Shown: positions 9,212-18,418, numbered from the stretch's first letter. The stretch is DNA of 64,000 bases from Verrucomicrobiaceae bacterium (GCA_024232965.1 JACKQF010000001.1:372001-436000), one strand, 5' to 3'. Translations and numbers: made by a program. The notes: generated by a model from the sequence alone, not told the origin.

Positions 9212-10282
9212 ATGAAAAAATGGCGCATCGCAGGCATTAACTTTGATCACTTCCACATGGGCGACCTGCTGCGACAGGCTTCGGAGCATCCCAACGCGGA
9301 AATTGTGGGCATCTCCGACGAGCAACCTGCGCGGATGGTGGATGCGGCGCGGAATTTTGGATTGGGGACCGACCAGGTGTTTACGGACTATCGGCAGTGC
9401 CTCGAAAAGACCCAGCCCGACCTCGTCGTGTTGTGCCCCGCGGCCGCTTGTCATGGAGACTGGGTGGCCAAGGTGGCACCGTTCGGAGTGCACATCTTGA
9501 TGGAGAAACCCTTTGCAGGATCCTTGCAGGAGGCGGACGCGATGGTCGCCGCGATGCAGCCAACTGGGAAATTGCTCGCGGTGAACTGGCCCCTGGTCTG
9601 GGCGGCAGGTCAGCAGACAGCGCATCGCTTGATTCAAGAAGGTCTGATCGGTCAACCCCTCGAGTTCCATCACCATGGTGGCAATCGCGGGCCGCTCTAC
9701 CATGGTGCGGACAAGATCGAAAAAGAACCCTCTGCGGCAGAGAAGGCAGCCAGTTGGTTCTACAGTAAGGCACAGGGTGGGGGATCGCTCCTGGATTACA
9801 TGGGCTACGGGACAACGCTGGGCACCTGGCATCTGGGAGGGATCAAGCCAGAGGAGGTAACCTGCACCTGGAACATCCCCGAAGGCCTGGAAGTGGACGA
9901 ACATGCGGTCGCTGTGATTCGCTACGCTGGTGGTTTGAGCAAGACGGAGACCCGCTGGGGTGCCTTCACCGATCCGTGGACCTTTCAGCCGCAACCAAAG
10001 TGTGGCTTCGTCATTCGCGGCAGCGCTGGCACGATCTCGTGTTTTGATTATGAACCCATGCTGCGAGTACAGACGGCGCAATGCCCAGAGGGTTTTGAGG
10101 TGCCAGTGGATGAACTCTCCGCGCCGAATCGCAACCCCATTGAGCACGTCATCCATGCCATCGAGACCGGTAGCCCCCTAATCGGCCCGCTGACGGTGGA
10201 GATCTCCCGCATCGGCCAACAGATCGTGGACACCGCTTTCGCCAGCGCTCAGCAGCGGAGGACGCTACCTCTCATGGGATGA
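9212..10282 (+). CDS. Gfo/Idh/MocA family NAD(P)-dependent oxidoreductase
   Basis: A 356-residue protein with the Rossmann N-terminus (KKWRIAGINFDHFHMGDLL, with NAEIVGISDEQPARM as the second strand) and the family's catalytic EKP motif in HILMEKPFAG at about residue 100. The C-terminal beta-sheet domain carries GGGSLLDYMGYGTTL. Such enzymes oxidise or reduce sugars and inositols or split glycosides by oxidation. Here the first glycine-rich loop reads GINFDHFH instead of the classical GxGxxG, so cofactor binding may be unusual. It is divergent from the GMC operon with a shared 117-base intergenic region, which suggests joint use in carbohydrate oxidation. ATG at 9212. Confidence 0.87.
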   Translation: MKKWRIAGINFDHFHMGDLLRQASEHPNAEIVGISDEQPARMVDAARNFGLGTDQVFTDYRQCLEKTQPDLVVLCPAAACHGDWVAKVAPFGVHILMEKPFAGSLQEADAMVAAMQPTGKLLAVNWPLVWAAGQQTAHRLIQEGLIGQPLEFHHHGGNRGPLYHGADKIEKEPSAAEKAASWFYSKAQGGGSLLDYMGYGTTLGTWHLGGIKPEEVTCTWNIPEGLEVDEHAVAVIRYAGGLSKTETRWGAFTDPWTFQPQPKCGFVIRGSAGTISCFDYEPMLRVQTAQCPEGFEVPVDELSAPNRNPIEHVIHAIETGSPLIGPLTVEISRIGQQIVDTAFASAQQRRTLPLMG

Positions 10283-10765
10283 GCGGTTGGGCGGGACTTT
10301 CAAGGGTTTTGAAGCTGTCGATGGCTACGGTATTCTGCCCATCAAAGCGTGGCAAATGTGCAGGTCAAGCCGGGGCACATTGCTTGACGCCCAAGACCGA
10401 ACCGCCTAGAATGGCAGATCACGACTGGTTTTGCACACTGGAGCGAGGCGCTTGTGAAGCCGGTGCAAGTGGCCAACGTCACAGGGGCCACCCAGGCGAG
10501 CCAAAATTTCGGCTCTGCTGGCCTCTTGACGTATTACTTCTACCACCTGGATGACAAGGGTGATGCCGCCCATACCACTGCCTACCTTCGCGAGGCCGAG
10601 GCGGCTGGCCGAGGTGTGGACGAACCTGCCTTGGCCGAAAAGCACCTGCTCAGAGATCGCAGTTATGCGCAACTCGCGGTCGACGTTTGCAACGCTCTGA
10701 AAAAGGAAGGTGTCAATGTGGAATTCGACGAGGGTGGGAAGAACGGCACCGCTTCGAGTAACTGA
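10281..10765 (+). pseudogene. Frameshifted, 5'-truncated gene remnant
   Basis: Two reading frames join into one protein-like text. Frame one runs from 10281 to about 10400 (GGTFKGFEAVDGYGILPIKA, then GTLLDAQDRT) and ends in TAG. The next frame continues from about 10400 (LEWQITTGFAHWSEAL, VKPVQVANVTGATQ, LTYYFYHLDDKGDAAH) to the stop at 10765. The overlap near 10400 is best explained by one base gained or lost. The text starts at the very stop codon of the Gfo/Idh gene with no start codon, so the 5' end is also missing. The parent family was not recognised. The second part could still be translated from a GTG at 10454 (103 residues). Confidence 0.6.
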
Positions 10766-10853
10766 ACGAATCAAAAGCCCGTCAAATTGTGGACACGAAC
10801 GAGCAGACATGTGGTCCCGTGTTTTGAGGTTGTACTTGCCGAGCGTCGTCTCG

Positions 10854-12359
10854 CTATGACTTGGTCTTGGGTAGCCACTTCTCAAATTTAACGGCGTTCG
10901 CAGCTGGGCGGATCGTGCCGAGTTCTTGAGGCTTGCGGCTGATCACCTGCCGGAGCACATCTCTCCGTTCGGACCACAATTCGTGTGACCAGTGGTCTTC
11001 GATTCCGACAAAAAGGGACCGCGCGGCATCACGCAATCCCATTTGGACACAAAGATCAGCGAGTTCGTTTCGCAGGCTCAGGCTTTGATTCCACGTTTCT
11101 CCTGCGACACGGACGACTTCGGTCACGTCATCTGGATTGAGGCGTTCACGCAAACCCTCGAGCAAGTTGCGTCTTGCCAAAGTTTTCAAAATCCTCGCAG
11201 CCACTTCTTTGTTGGGCTGCTGGCAGAGCAATTGTAAAAACTGCCCGCACATCGCTCGACTCTCCGAATCGCCATCGGCGAGGGTTTGGCAGGCCTCGAA
11301 CAGTGGTTGGGCGTGATCTGGAAAGGCTTCGAGGTTTGCTTTGGAGCTCAGCATGACCTCGTCGATAGGACGCCCGGCCGCGATCAATGCCTTGACATTC
11401 AGTGTGAACCAGCCCGGCGTTTTCGTTTGATGCGCCCCAAGAATCTCAAGCGCTGCTTCAATATCACTCCGATAATCAGAGTACGCTTTACCTCGCCGCC
11501 ACTGGAAATTCCCATGGTTGATGAGGAACGCTGCTTCTGCCACTCGGGCATGTTCAGAATCGGGAAAAGCACCTTGCCAGCGTTGGATGGCGACCCTCAT
11601 TTCATCCCAGGCCGATGCTGAGTGGGCTTCGGTGGTGAGAGGTTGCATCGAAGTCAAAGCGATGTCTTCCATCCACTTCCCCGCAGTTGATTTCAGGGTG
11701 GCCTTTTGGATGCTGGTCAGGAGGTACTCGACCTTCGCAGAGTCGCCCTCGCGAAGGCGCAGAATGACCTGATCTTGGAGCGCCTTGGTCTGTGCGGACT
11801 CGTCGAATTCGTCCCGTTCGTCGGGAAAGGCAAATGAGTCGAGACTGTGGGTCGTCATTGCAAGGTAGAAGGCATACGCATGCTGGTGGTAGCGCAGTGC
11901 CTTGCGTGCCCAGAGGAAGCTGCGGTCTGCAAACAGCACCATCGCATACGGGAGTTTTTCTTCTAACAGGCGGATGGAATCCTCCGCTTCCTTCTTTCGG
12001 CCATAGTAGAGCAGCGTGTAGGCCTTGGTCAGGAGGATCGACCCTGCGTAATGGTAAGGCTTGACAAACTGGGCATCTTCCCATGTCGTAAAATCCTGAA
12101 CAAACGGGGCAAGTTTCAGCGCCAGAGGTAGCACCCTGCCTAGAGCCTCATCCATCGCAGGCAGATTGGCTGGATTGCGGCTTTCATACCAATATCGAGT
12201 GGCCGCTTGCAGATCATCGAACTGCTGGCGTTTCGACTGCGGGGTGGACTCTCTGATCGCTGTTTCAATTTCCTGGAGCGGCAGTGACTGGGCGTGGCTC
12301 ACGATCTGGGCAAGGAAGACCAGGAAAAAGAGGCGGGCAGCAGGCGTAACGAATGACAT
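10854..12359 (-). CDS. Secreted or periplasmic helical-repeat protein, unknown
   Basis: A 501-residue protein with a Sec signal peptide (MSFVTPAARLFFLVFLAQ, cleavage near SHAQ-SL). The rest is rich in Leu, Ala, Glu and Arg, with no membrane segment, and reads like TPR/alpha-solenoid helices (for example LLYYGRKKEAEDSIRLLEEK and LIAAGRPIDEVML). No catalytic motif seen and no family recognised. It is convergent with the broken gene at 10281-10765 and divergent from aroE. Confidence 0.6.
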   Translation of the reverse strand: MSFVTPAARLFFLVFLAQIVSHAQSLPLQEIETAIRESTPQSKRQQFDDLQAATRYWYESRNPANLPAMDEALGRVLPLALKLAPFVQDFTTWEDAQFVKPYHYAGSILLTKAYTLLYYGRKKEAEDSIRLLEEKLPYAMVLFADRSFLWARKALRYHQHAYAFYLAMTTHSLDSFAFPDERDEFDESAQTKALQDQVILRLREGDSAKVEYLLTSIQKATLKSTAGKWMEDIALTSMQPLTTEAHSASAWDEMRVAIQRWQGAFPDSEHARVAEAAFLINHGNFQWRRGKAYSDYRSDIEAALEILGAHQTKTPGWFTLNVKALIAAGRPIDEVMLSSKANLEAFPDHAQPLFEACQTLADGDSESRAMCGQFLQLLCQQPNKEVAARILKTLARRNLLEGLRERLNPDDVTEVVRVAGETWNQSLSLRNELADLCVQMGLRDAARSLFVGIEDHWSHELWSERRDVLRQVISRKPQELGTIRPAANAVKFEKWLPKTKS

Positions 12360-12652
12360 TTATGGTAATTATATTCGATCTGCCGGGGGGTGCAACAACG
12401 ACCTAGAGTTCATTCCACATCCGGCTGCAAATTCGGGGCAGGAGGATGAGCGATTGGAGTCGGCGAGGCCGCCAGCGGGCAAGAACCCTGATCGATTACT
12501 GTTAGATGGTGCCCGCCCACGCTGTGGTCGTGTCATTGCAGAACGGCCTCGCTTGAGGCGGAATTCGCAGCGAAGGGTCTGGTAACGCGATAACTTGAAG
12601 CTTGAATCTGGGGGGCAATACCGCTTTGATCGGTGCTCTTCCTTCTCAACCT

Positions 12653-13582
12653 GTGGCAGATTTTTACACTCTCGATGACTTGCGCTCTTGGCCGGAGCAC
12701 ACTGGGACGCTTACACCGCCAGCGCGTTTGGCGGTGATTGGGGATCCTATTGGGCATTCGCGGTCGCCACAGATGCATAATCCGGCGTTGGTGGAGTGCG
12801 GGATCGATGCCCAATATGTGCGTGTTCAGGTGCCGCAGGGCAGTGTAGCGGAGGCCTTTGGGCTTTTTGCGCAGCATGGTTTCCTGGGGGTGAATATTAC
12901 CATCCCACATAAGTTCGAGGCGCTGGAGGCCGTGCATCATCTTGATCCGTTGGCGAAGCAACTGGGTGCGGTTAATACACTGGTCATCCGTGAAGGTGGG
13001 CGATTGCATGGTTACAATACGGATGGTCCTGGGTTTCTGCGCAGTGTGAGGGAGGCGTTTGGAACTGATGTCAGAGATCTGCGTGTGCTCATCCTTGGGG
13101 CTGGTGGTGGGGCTGGGCGCGCCGTTGCAGTTCAATGCGCGATGGAAGGATGCTGGCGTTTGGTACTGGCGAATCGCACCCATGAGAAGGCCGCGCAGGT
13201 GGCCAAGGAGTTGCGCGGCCTTATCCCACAACCGTCGCCGAATCGAGATATTTCGACCGTGGCCTGGGATGATGCACATCTGCATGCGGAGTTGGAGAAC
13301 ATTGACCTGATCGTCAACGCTACCTCGGTGGGGATGAAGATGGATGACGCACCGCTGCTGCCCGCCTCTGGGCTGCGGCCGCATCACCTCGTGCTGGACA
13401 TGGTCTATCGGCCGGGTGGCCGCACGCCGCTGGTGCAGGATACGTTGCGGGCGGGTGGGCGCGCTGTGGACGGTCTGACGTTGCTATTGCATCAAGGCGC
13501 GATTTCCTTTGAACACTGGTTTGACCGCCCTGCGCCTGTGGAGGTGATGCGTCAAGGCTTGCAAGCCACTGTTGCTGCGTAA
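12653..13582 (+). CDS. aroE: Shikimate dehydrogenase
   Basis: NADPH-dependent reduction of 3-dehydroshikimate to shikimate in aromatic amino acid and chorismate synthesis. The family motifs are clear: VIGDPIGHSRSPQMHN (substrate site), VNITIPHKFEAL with the catalytic Lys, GAVNTLV, YNTDGPGF and the NADP loop LGAGGGAGRAVA. The C-terminal GLTLLLHQGAISFEHW block is present. I prefer the GTG at 12653 (VADFYTLDDLRSW); a TTG at 12602 would add 17 residues with no good ribosome site. The product feeds chorismate, the likely substrate of the chorismatase-like enzyme at 18.4 kb, though the two are not in one operon. Confidence 0.93.
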   Translation: MADFYTLDDLRSWPEHTGTLTPPARLAVIGDPIGHSRSPQMHNPALVECGIDAQYVRVQVPQGSVAEAFGLFAQHGFLGVNITIPHKFEALEAVHHLDPLAKQLGAVNTLVIREGGRLHGYNTDGPGFLRSVREAFGTDVRDLRVLILGAGGGAGRAVAVQCAMEGCWRLVLANRTHEKAAQVAKELRGLIPQPSPNRDISTVAWDDAHLHAELENIDLIVNATSVGMKMDDAPLLPASGLRPHHLVLDMVYRPGGRTPLVQDTLRAGGRAVDGLTLLLHQGAISFEHWFDRPAPVEVMRQGLQATVAA

Positions 13583-13595
13583 ACTGTCTGCCTCT

Positions 13596-13877
13596 GTGAA
13601 CGCCGTCCATCATTTCATCGCCGGACTGACTTTGCCATTGCTGATGGCAGCGCTGGTTGTGGTTCTTTGCAACGTCTTTGCTCCGTGGCTGGAAGAGCAC
13701 GGCGTGGCACCGATGATGGTGATGTTTATCGGCTCAATCGTGGTGGGGGTGACGACGCGGAAACTGATTCGTGTGCTGCTACCCATCCGCTGTCCACGTT
13801 GTGGACAGGTGCGCTGCTATGAAGTGGAGGGTCGCACGAACCGCTTTACGTGCCGGAACTGTGGGAAAGTGGTGTGA
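13596..13877 (+). CDS. Small membrane protein with C-terminal zinc ribbon
   Basis: A 93-residue protein (GTG at 13596; an in-frame TTG at 13572 would overlap the end of aroE). Two hydrophobic segments (AGLTLPLLMAALVVVLCNVF and VAPMMVMFIGSIVVGV) are followed by a basic stretch and a four-cysteine zinc ribbon: CPRCGQ, 18 residues, CRNCGKVV. The last 32 bases overlap the 3' end of the convergent thiH gene. The function is unknown; similar short membrane plus zinc-ribbon proteins are common hypothetical proteins. Confidence 0.65.
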   Translation: MNAVHHFIAGLTLPLLMAALVVVLCNVFAPWLEEHGVAPMMVMFIGSIVVGVTTRKLIRVLLPIRCPRCGQVRCYEVEGRTNRFTCRNCGKVV

Positions 13878-15027
13878 GGATGGCTGGATCCCAGTCTTTC
13901 CAAACTGGATCAAGCCCCTGCGCGCTGAGCATTGAGGCCACTGCGGCTGGGCTGCGAGTGTCCGCAATGCCAAACTGCCCCTCGGCGCGTGCATCATCTG
14001 CTTTGTCATTCAGATCCACTCTGCGACCGCGAACCGTCAGGTGCAGATCGTCTGTGCCGGCACCGGTGTAACCGCCGGGCTCTGTATGGCTGCCTGCACT
14101 CATGCTAGTGACGCCCAAGGGTGCTAAGGCGTCGCGCAGTTTTGCAGGCTCCCGTGTCGAGACGACGATGCCGACCTCTGGGAAGCACTGGCGAAAGGCG
14201 CACAAGGTCTGCACTAAGGCCCAATCAGGGAATCCTGTGAGTGGCGTGAAGCCACCCGCCGCTGGACGCAGCCGAGGGAAGGCGACGGTGAAACTTGCCT
14301 TCCAGCACTGGCGGTAGAGATGCTCCAGATGCGCGGCGAGCCGCAGCGCCTCTAACCGCCAATCGCTGAGGCCAAAAAGCGCACCGATGCCGATACGGCG
14401 AAAGCCTCCCTCGTAACCGCGCTCTGGGCAGGCTAGGCGCCAGTCAAAGTCTCGCTTGGGTCCGGCAGTATGCATTTCTGCGTAGAGCGCGCGGTCATAG
14501 GTCTCCTGGTAAACAACGAGTCCCTCGGCTCCTGCCTGCACCATTTGGGCGTATTCTGGGGCCTCCATGGGACCGACTTCGATACCGATCGTCGGCACGA
14601 AATCACGGATCGCACGGATGCACTCATCGAGGTACCCATCGCTGACAAAACGGGGATGTTCCCCGGCGACGAGTAGGATGTTGCGGAAACCCTGGGCGAC
14701 GAGGTGGCGTGCCTCGCGCACGACCTGCTCAATTGTTAGCGTGACCCGCAGGATTGGATTGTCCCGGGAAAAGCCGCAATATTTGCAGTTGTTGACGCAT
14801 TCGTTTGAAAGGTAGAGTGGCGCAAAGAGCCGCATCGTTCGGCCGAAATGGCGTCGAGTGATGGCGCGACTCTCGCGGGCCATCGCCTCGAGTTGAGCTG
14901 GAGATTTGGTCTCCAGAAGAGCGGAGAAACGCTCCATCAGCGGGCTTTTGCGCTGAGGGAGGGCGTCGAGGATGGCGGAGAACTGGGTGTGCACGTTTCT
15001 TCTTATACGTGCGCCGATCTCATGCAC
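13846..15027 (-). CDS. thiH: 2-iminoacetate synthase (radical SAM, thiazole synthesis)
   Basis: A 393-residue radical SAM enzyme that cleaves tyrosine to dehydroglycine and p-cresol for the thiazole half of thiamine. The cluster motif is in NECVNNCKYCGFSRDN (CxxxCxxC). The downstream text is ThiH-like: LLVAGEHPRFVS, IEVGPMEAPEYAQM, GLVVYQETYDRALY, and PGGYTGAGTDD near the C-terminus. It is slightly longer than the usual 370-380 residues. No other thi gene lies nearby. It overlaps the convergent zinc-ribbon gene by 32 bases, so the two transcripts would be complementary at their ends. Confidence 0.92.
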   Translation of the reverse strand: MHEIGARIRRNVHTQFSAILDALPQRKSPLMERFSALLETKSPAQLEAMARESRAITRRHFGRTMRLFAPLYLSNECVNNCKYCGFSRDNPILRVTLTIEQVVREARHLVAQGFRNILLVAGEHPRFVSDGYLDECIRAIRDFVPTIGIEVGPMEAPEYAQMVQAGAEGLVVYQETYDRALYAEMHTAGPKRDFDWRLACPERGYEGGFRRIGIGALFGLSDWRLEALRLAAHLEHLYRQCWKASFTVAFPRLRPAAGGFTPLTGFPDWALVQTLCAFRQCFPEVGIVVSTREPAKLRDALAPLGVTSMSAGSHTEPGGYTGAGTDDLHLTVRGRRVDLNDKADDARAEGQFGIADTRSPAAVASMLSAQGLDPVWKDWDPAILTPLSHSSGT

Positions 15028-15048
15028 AAGAGGAAGAGACGCGGGAAA

Positions 15049-15711
15049 TTATGGAGCGGCAGTCGATCCGCCGCCACCGCCGCCACCGCCGCCAGTTGCA
15101 GGAATGCCGTCCACGTATCCCTTGCCTTCCAGAAAGACCAGGATGTCATCTGTCTCCGCGGTCAACGTGCGACTCTCGCGATTGGCTTGATCTGTCATTC
15201 CATCGTCGAGGGTGCAGGTCATCAGGCTAGCGCCAGCGACGCCGATGTCGGTGGGACTTGAGCTAGAGTACGGCAGGTCGCGCTCGCTATCCGCGCTGAC
15301 GGCGTAGCCATGCAGGACCCGGGCGACATAGACGCTGAGCTCTGCGGAGCGTGAGGAAATCTTCTTTTTATCATCTGCGGCACCGATCGCAAAAAACGTG
15401 GTCGTCGAGACGGTATTCGCCGCAGTGGCGGAGATGACTGCTTTGCGATCCACTCCTTTGACGGCGACGAAGAGTTCGCCAAAATTCTCGTATGTGAAGT
15501 AGTTCTTCACTCCGCCGATGGTGCGGGTAAGGATCAGGCTGCCGGTGCCGCCTTCGATGGGAGCAACGTAGTAGCCGCTCTCATAGGCGCGGTAGTTGAT
15601 GCTTTCTCCGGCTGAAGCAAAGGTTAGCTTGTAGACCGCGAGCTGCGCCTGCGCAGCCCCTGCGGTAAGAAAGAGGGCAATGGCGAGAGAGAGGGAGCGG
15701 AGGTGAGGCAT
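15049..15711 (-). CDS. Secreted protein with C-terminal polyglycine, unknown
   Basis: A 220-residue protein with a clear signal peptide (MPHLRSLSLAIALFLTAGAA, cleavage near AQA-QL). The mature part is a beta-rich sequence (QLAVYKLTFASAGESINYR, GYYVAPIEGGTGSLILTR). It ends in a run of nine glycines followed by STAAP. The glycine run is coded by a repeated GGC/GGT tract near 15070-15095, a likely site for slippage. No known domain. Confidence 0.6.
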   Translation of the reverse strand: MPHLRSLSLAIALFLTAGAAQAQLAVYKLTFASAGESINYRAYESGYYVAPIEGGTGSLILTRTIGGVKNYFTYENFGELFVAVKGVDRKAVISATAANTVSTTTFFAIGAADDKKKISSRSAELSVYVARVLHGYAVSADSERDLPYSSSSPTDIGVAGASLMTCTLDDGMTDQANRESRTLTAETDDILVFLEGKGYVDGIPATGGGGGGGGGSTAAP

Positions 15712-15782
15712 GAGGAGCTATAACTCCGCCCAAAAACGAAAGTTGCGACGATTTATGCGAGCTGCCGATGAAAGCGTGGCAG

Positions 15783-18167
15783 CTAGGAGGTGACTGGCAG
15801 TGGCCGGGTGACGCGCTTCCAGAAGAAGTCCAGCTCTCTGGCGAGCACGCTCATCACCTGGGAGGGTTCGGCGGGCAGTGCGCCGGACTCCGCTTCCTTG
15901 ATGATACGCTGCATGGCGTACAGGGCCGCCATGCTGCGGGTATCGACGTGGATCGGGTCCACCACATTGCGCAGGCCCTCTGGCAGGCTGCCGGATTCCT
16001 GAAATTGAGCCCACAGCGCTGTGTCCCGATCTGATTTGAAGGTAACGATTTTGAGCACGGGTGCGGGCTCCCCAGTGCGGGCTGCCGCGGCCAATCCAGT
16101 GGCGATTTTTCCGGCAGCGTAGCCAGAGAGAGTCTGCCACCAAACGGCGTCCGTGAATGGTGCGAGGCCGAAGACGATGTCCATGCCTTGCAAAGACCAG
16201 CTCATGACGTGACGTCCGGTCTGCCCCGGCAGTTCGGTTTCGGAAAAACGTACGAGTGGGAAGCGTCGTCCAGCCAGACGTACTAGCTCGGCGACGCGAG
16301 AAAGGTCCAGGGACCGGGACTCCGCCTCGGGCAGCATCTGGGCTTTGACTGCCTCAAACCGCGCGATCAGTTCAGTCTGTCCAATCTCACTGCCACCCGT
16401 TGAGGCGGCGACACCCATCACGCCGGCGAGTTTCTGGGCGACTGATTCGTTCTGCGGTGGGGAGGGCACCTCTGGCTGAGGGGCTGCGGCTTCGCCGGTC
16501 GTTTCGGGAGCGTCTGGGTTGTTGCCGCGGCGCAGACGGTCAAGCATTTCCCGCAGCTTTTCAAAATTGCCGACGGAACGGCTGGCATCTGAGGGCGGGG
16601 CTTCGGGGGCAGGAGGTGGTGTGGTCTGCGTCGGTTGCGCCGCGACGGGGTCCAGCAATGGGGAGTCAACTGGCGGCAAGAGGGATTGCGGCGGTGCGAT
16701 GGGTGGGCTGTCATCCACCTTTGTGCCTGGGGCGATGGGGAGGATGAAGGGTTCGTTTTGTGGCAGTGCGGCAATCGGCTCGGCCAAGCCTTCGGCGGTC
16801 TGCTTCATGAAATGGCTAGTTTCTGCGTCGAAAAGCGTGCCTTGCGGTGTCTGGGCTGGCGCTGGGGGGCTGGCACCGACATCGGGCAGCAGCATGTCGT
16901 CTTCGGATTCCTCTTCCAAAAGTGATTCTACGGGGGCCACGCTGCCTCCCGATGACATAAAGGCCTGCCACTGATGGGAGGCATGGCGGAGGAAACTGCG
17001 TGCGGCCACAGAGCCCAGGGGGCGGCCCATGAAGTAGCGGGGCACATCAAGGAACTTCTCAAACGCAGAATGCTCCTCAGTCGGCACTTTGGCCTCGGTC
17101 AGCCTAAGTCGGACAAGCGCCAAGGCCTCGCCAGCAGTAAGGCCGCGTAGCAGCAGTTGGGAGGCTGTCAGCCGATCTTCCAACGCACTGGGTAGGTGAT
17201 GTCCAAAGGTGGCCTGCCAGACATCTTGGTTTAGGCTCAGGACAACATGCACGCCTTCGACTTCGGTGACGTCCAGCAACAATGACGCGATCTGGAGACC
17301 CGCATCTGCATTGCGGTAAAAGGCATCCAAGTGATCAACTAGCAAGACAACGGGGCGCCAGATTGCCAGCAGGCGCAGCAGTCTTTGGCAACCTTCGATG
17401 TGGCTTGTGGCCAGTTCCTTCAGCATCGCCGTGCTCTGGCTTTCGCCTTGCGTGCCGAGGTCGTAAACGGTCTGGAACCAGTCTTCCGCCTCTGCGGGAT
17501 TCACGATGGCTAACTGTCTGCCGATTCGCTCCGCCAAGGGTTTGCGCAACTGGCTAGCGTGCTTCATCAACCACTGACCGATGAGGTGGGCCTGCCCATT
17601 CGGGTCAAAAATGTCTTCCACGGACCCGGACAAAACGCGCATTGCTTGTTCTGGGTTTGCGCAGGGAAGGCGACCGTCCTCAATGAGGCGGCGCAAGAGG
17701 CTGGCAACGACTCCGCTGCAAGCCTGGCGTAGCTTACTCCAGCCAGGAGTACCTGTTTCGGCCCGATCCATAGCCTCGATGCCACGGCGTGCTACCGAAT
17801 GCCAGTTCACTGGATCGCCGGAGCGGAAAGCGACGGGGACGATGACTGCTTGTTCGTCTGCTGCGGCAGCGAGACGGCCGAGGAGGTGGGTCTTGCCGTA
17901 ACCAGCGCGTGGGGCCGTGAGGAGGACGAGGGGTTGGCCGCGCTGCTGACCAGCGCGTTCGTCCACTGTCGTGGTCAGTTGGCGGAGTAGGTCCGCATTC
18001 ATGCCGGGCACAGAGCGTGCCTCATCCACGCCAAAGGGTCCTGGACAGACGTCTGTGGCAAATGGGTTCAGTACCTCATCTGCAGCCCCCGAAGATGCCG
18101 CGGGGGCGGCACCTGTCGAAGAGGGCACATCAGGGGCTGGTGAGAAAGGAGAGTCGAAGCGCTTCAC
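15783..18167 (-). CDS. Large P-loop ATPase with proline-rich linker, unknown
   Basis: A 794-residue protein. Walker A (APRAGYGKTHL) is at about residues 85-95 and Walker B (VVLLVDHLDAF) at about 270, in an AAA/STAND-like ATPase core that also shows VVLSLNQDVW, a possible sensor strand. Residues from about 420 to 570 form a Pro/Gln/Glu-rich, low-complexity linker. The C-terminal 220 residues form a separate domain without a recognised family (MSWSLQGMDIVFGLAP, ALYAMQRIIKEAESG). No membrane segment. It is preceded by a 260-base promoter-rich region shared with the divergent chorismatase-like gene. The role is unknown; the layout suggests a regulatory or scaffolding ATPase. Confidence 0.65.
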   Translation of the reverse strand: MKRFDSPFSPAPDVPSSTGAAPAASSGAADEVLNPFATDVCPGPFGVDEARSVPGMNADLLRQLTTTVDERAGQQRGQPLVLLTAPRAGYGKTHLLGRLAAAADEQAVIVPVAFRSGDPVNWHSVARRGIEAMDRAETGTPGWSKLRQACSGVVASLLRRLIEDGRLPCANPEQAMRVLSGSVEDIFDPNGQAHLIGQWLMKHASQLRKPLAERIGRQLAIVNPAEAEDWFQTVYDLGTQGESQSTAMLKELATSHIEGCQRLLRLLAIWRPVVLLVDHLDAFYRNADAGLQIASLLLDVTEVEGVHVVLSLNQDVWQATFGHHLPSALEDRLTASQLLLRGLTAGEALALVRLRLTEAKVPTEEHSAFEKFLDVPRYFMGRPLGSVAARSFLRHASHQWQAFMSSGGSVAPVESLLEEESEDDMLLPDVGASPPAPAQTPQGTLFDAETSHFMKQTAEGLAEPIAALPQNEPFILPIAPGTKVDDSPPIAPPQSLLPPVDSPLLDPVAAQPTQTTPPPAPEAPPSDASRSVGNFEKLREMLDRLRRGNNPDAPETTGEAAAPQPEVPSPPQNESVAQKLAGVMGVAASTGGSEIGQTELIARFEAVKAQMLPEAESRSLDLSRVAELVRLAGRRFPLVRFSETELPGQTGRHVMSWSLQGMDIVFGLAPFTDAVWWQTLSGYAAGKIATGLAAAARTGEPAPVLKIVTFKSDRDTALWAQFQESGSLPEGLRNVVDPIHVDTRSMAALYAMQRIIKEAESGALPAEPSQVMSVLARELDFFWKRVTRPLPVTS

Positions 18168-18329
18168 GGTTACGATATCAGCTACAAAACTGAGAGATGC
18201 CTATCCATGATACTTATTCGAATTTCGACAAATAGAAAGCGCGGTTTTTTGAAAATGACACAATTCTCGCGAATGCTACGCATTTCTGAAAAATTAATCC
18301 CATTGGAACTTTGGAACGCTACACTCGCC

Positions 18330-18383
18330 GTCGAGTCGTCTCGACCCTGTAGTCGAGTGACAATACCCGACGGAAATTCCGTC
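18330..18383. promoter_or_regulatory. Two palindromes in the divergent promoter region, possible operators
   Basis: GTCGAG-TCGT-CTCGAC (18330-18345) is a perfect 6-4-6 inverted repeat, with a third GTCGAG half-site at 18352-18357. GACGGAA-A-TTCCGTC (18369-18383) is a perfect 7-1-7 palindrome that ends 6 bases before the -35 box of the chorismatase gene. Neither is followed by a T-run, so they look like protein sites rather than terminators. The binding factor is unknown. Confidence 0.45.
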
Positions 18384-18389
18384 AAAGCG

Positions 18390-18418
18390 TTGACATGTTA
18401 GCATGAACCCGGCTTAAT
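18390..18418 (+). promoter_or_regulatory. Sigma-70 type promoter of the chorismatase-like gene
   Basis: TTGACA (18390-18395), a 17-base spacer and CTTAAT (18413-18418, four of six matches to TATAAT). The start point would fall around 18425, only a few bases before the ATG at 18429, so the mRNA would have almost no leader. Confidence 0.5.

Noticed and set aside
9095..10156. N-terminal extension of the GMC oxidoreductase frame (total 946 codons)
   Set aside because: The extra part is antisense to the Gfo/Idh gene, has no family text and lies upstream of the true start MPVLTDRK with its FAD motif.
12602..12652. TTG start of aroE
   Set aside because: No ribosome site, and the family text begins after the GTG at 12653.
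15060..15100. Trinucleotide tract read as a separate repeat element
   Set aside because: It is the polyglycine tail of the secreted protein and not an independent element.
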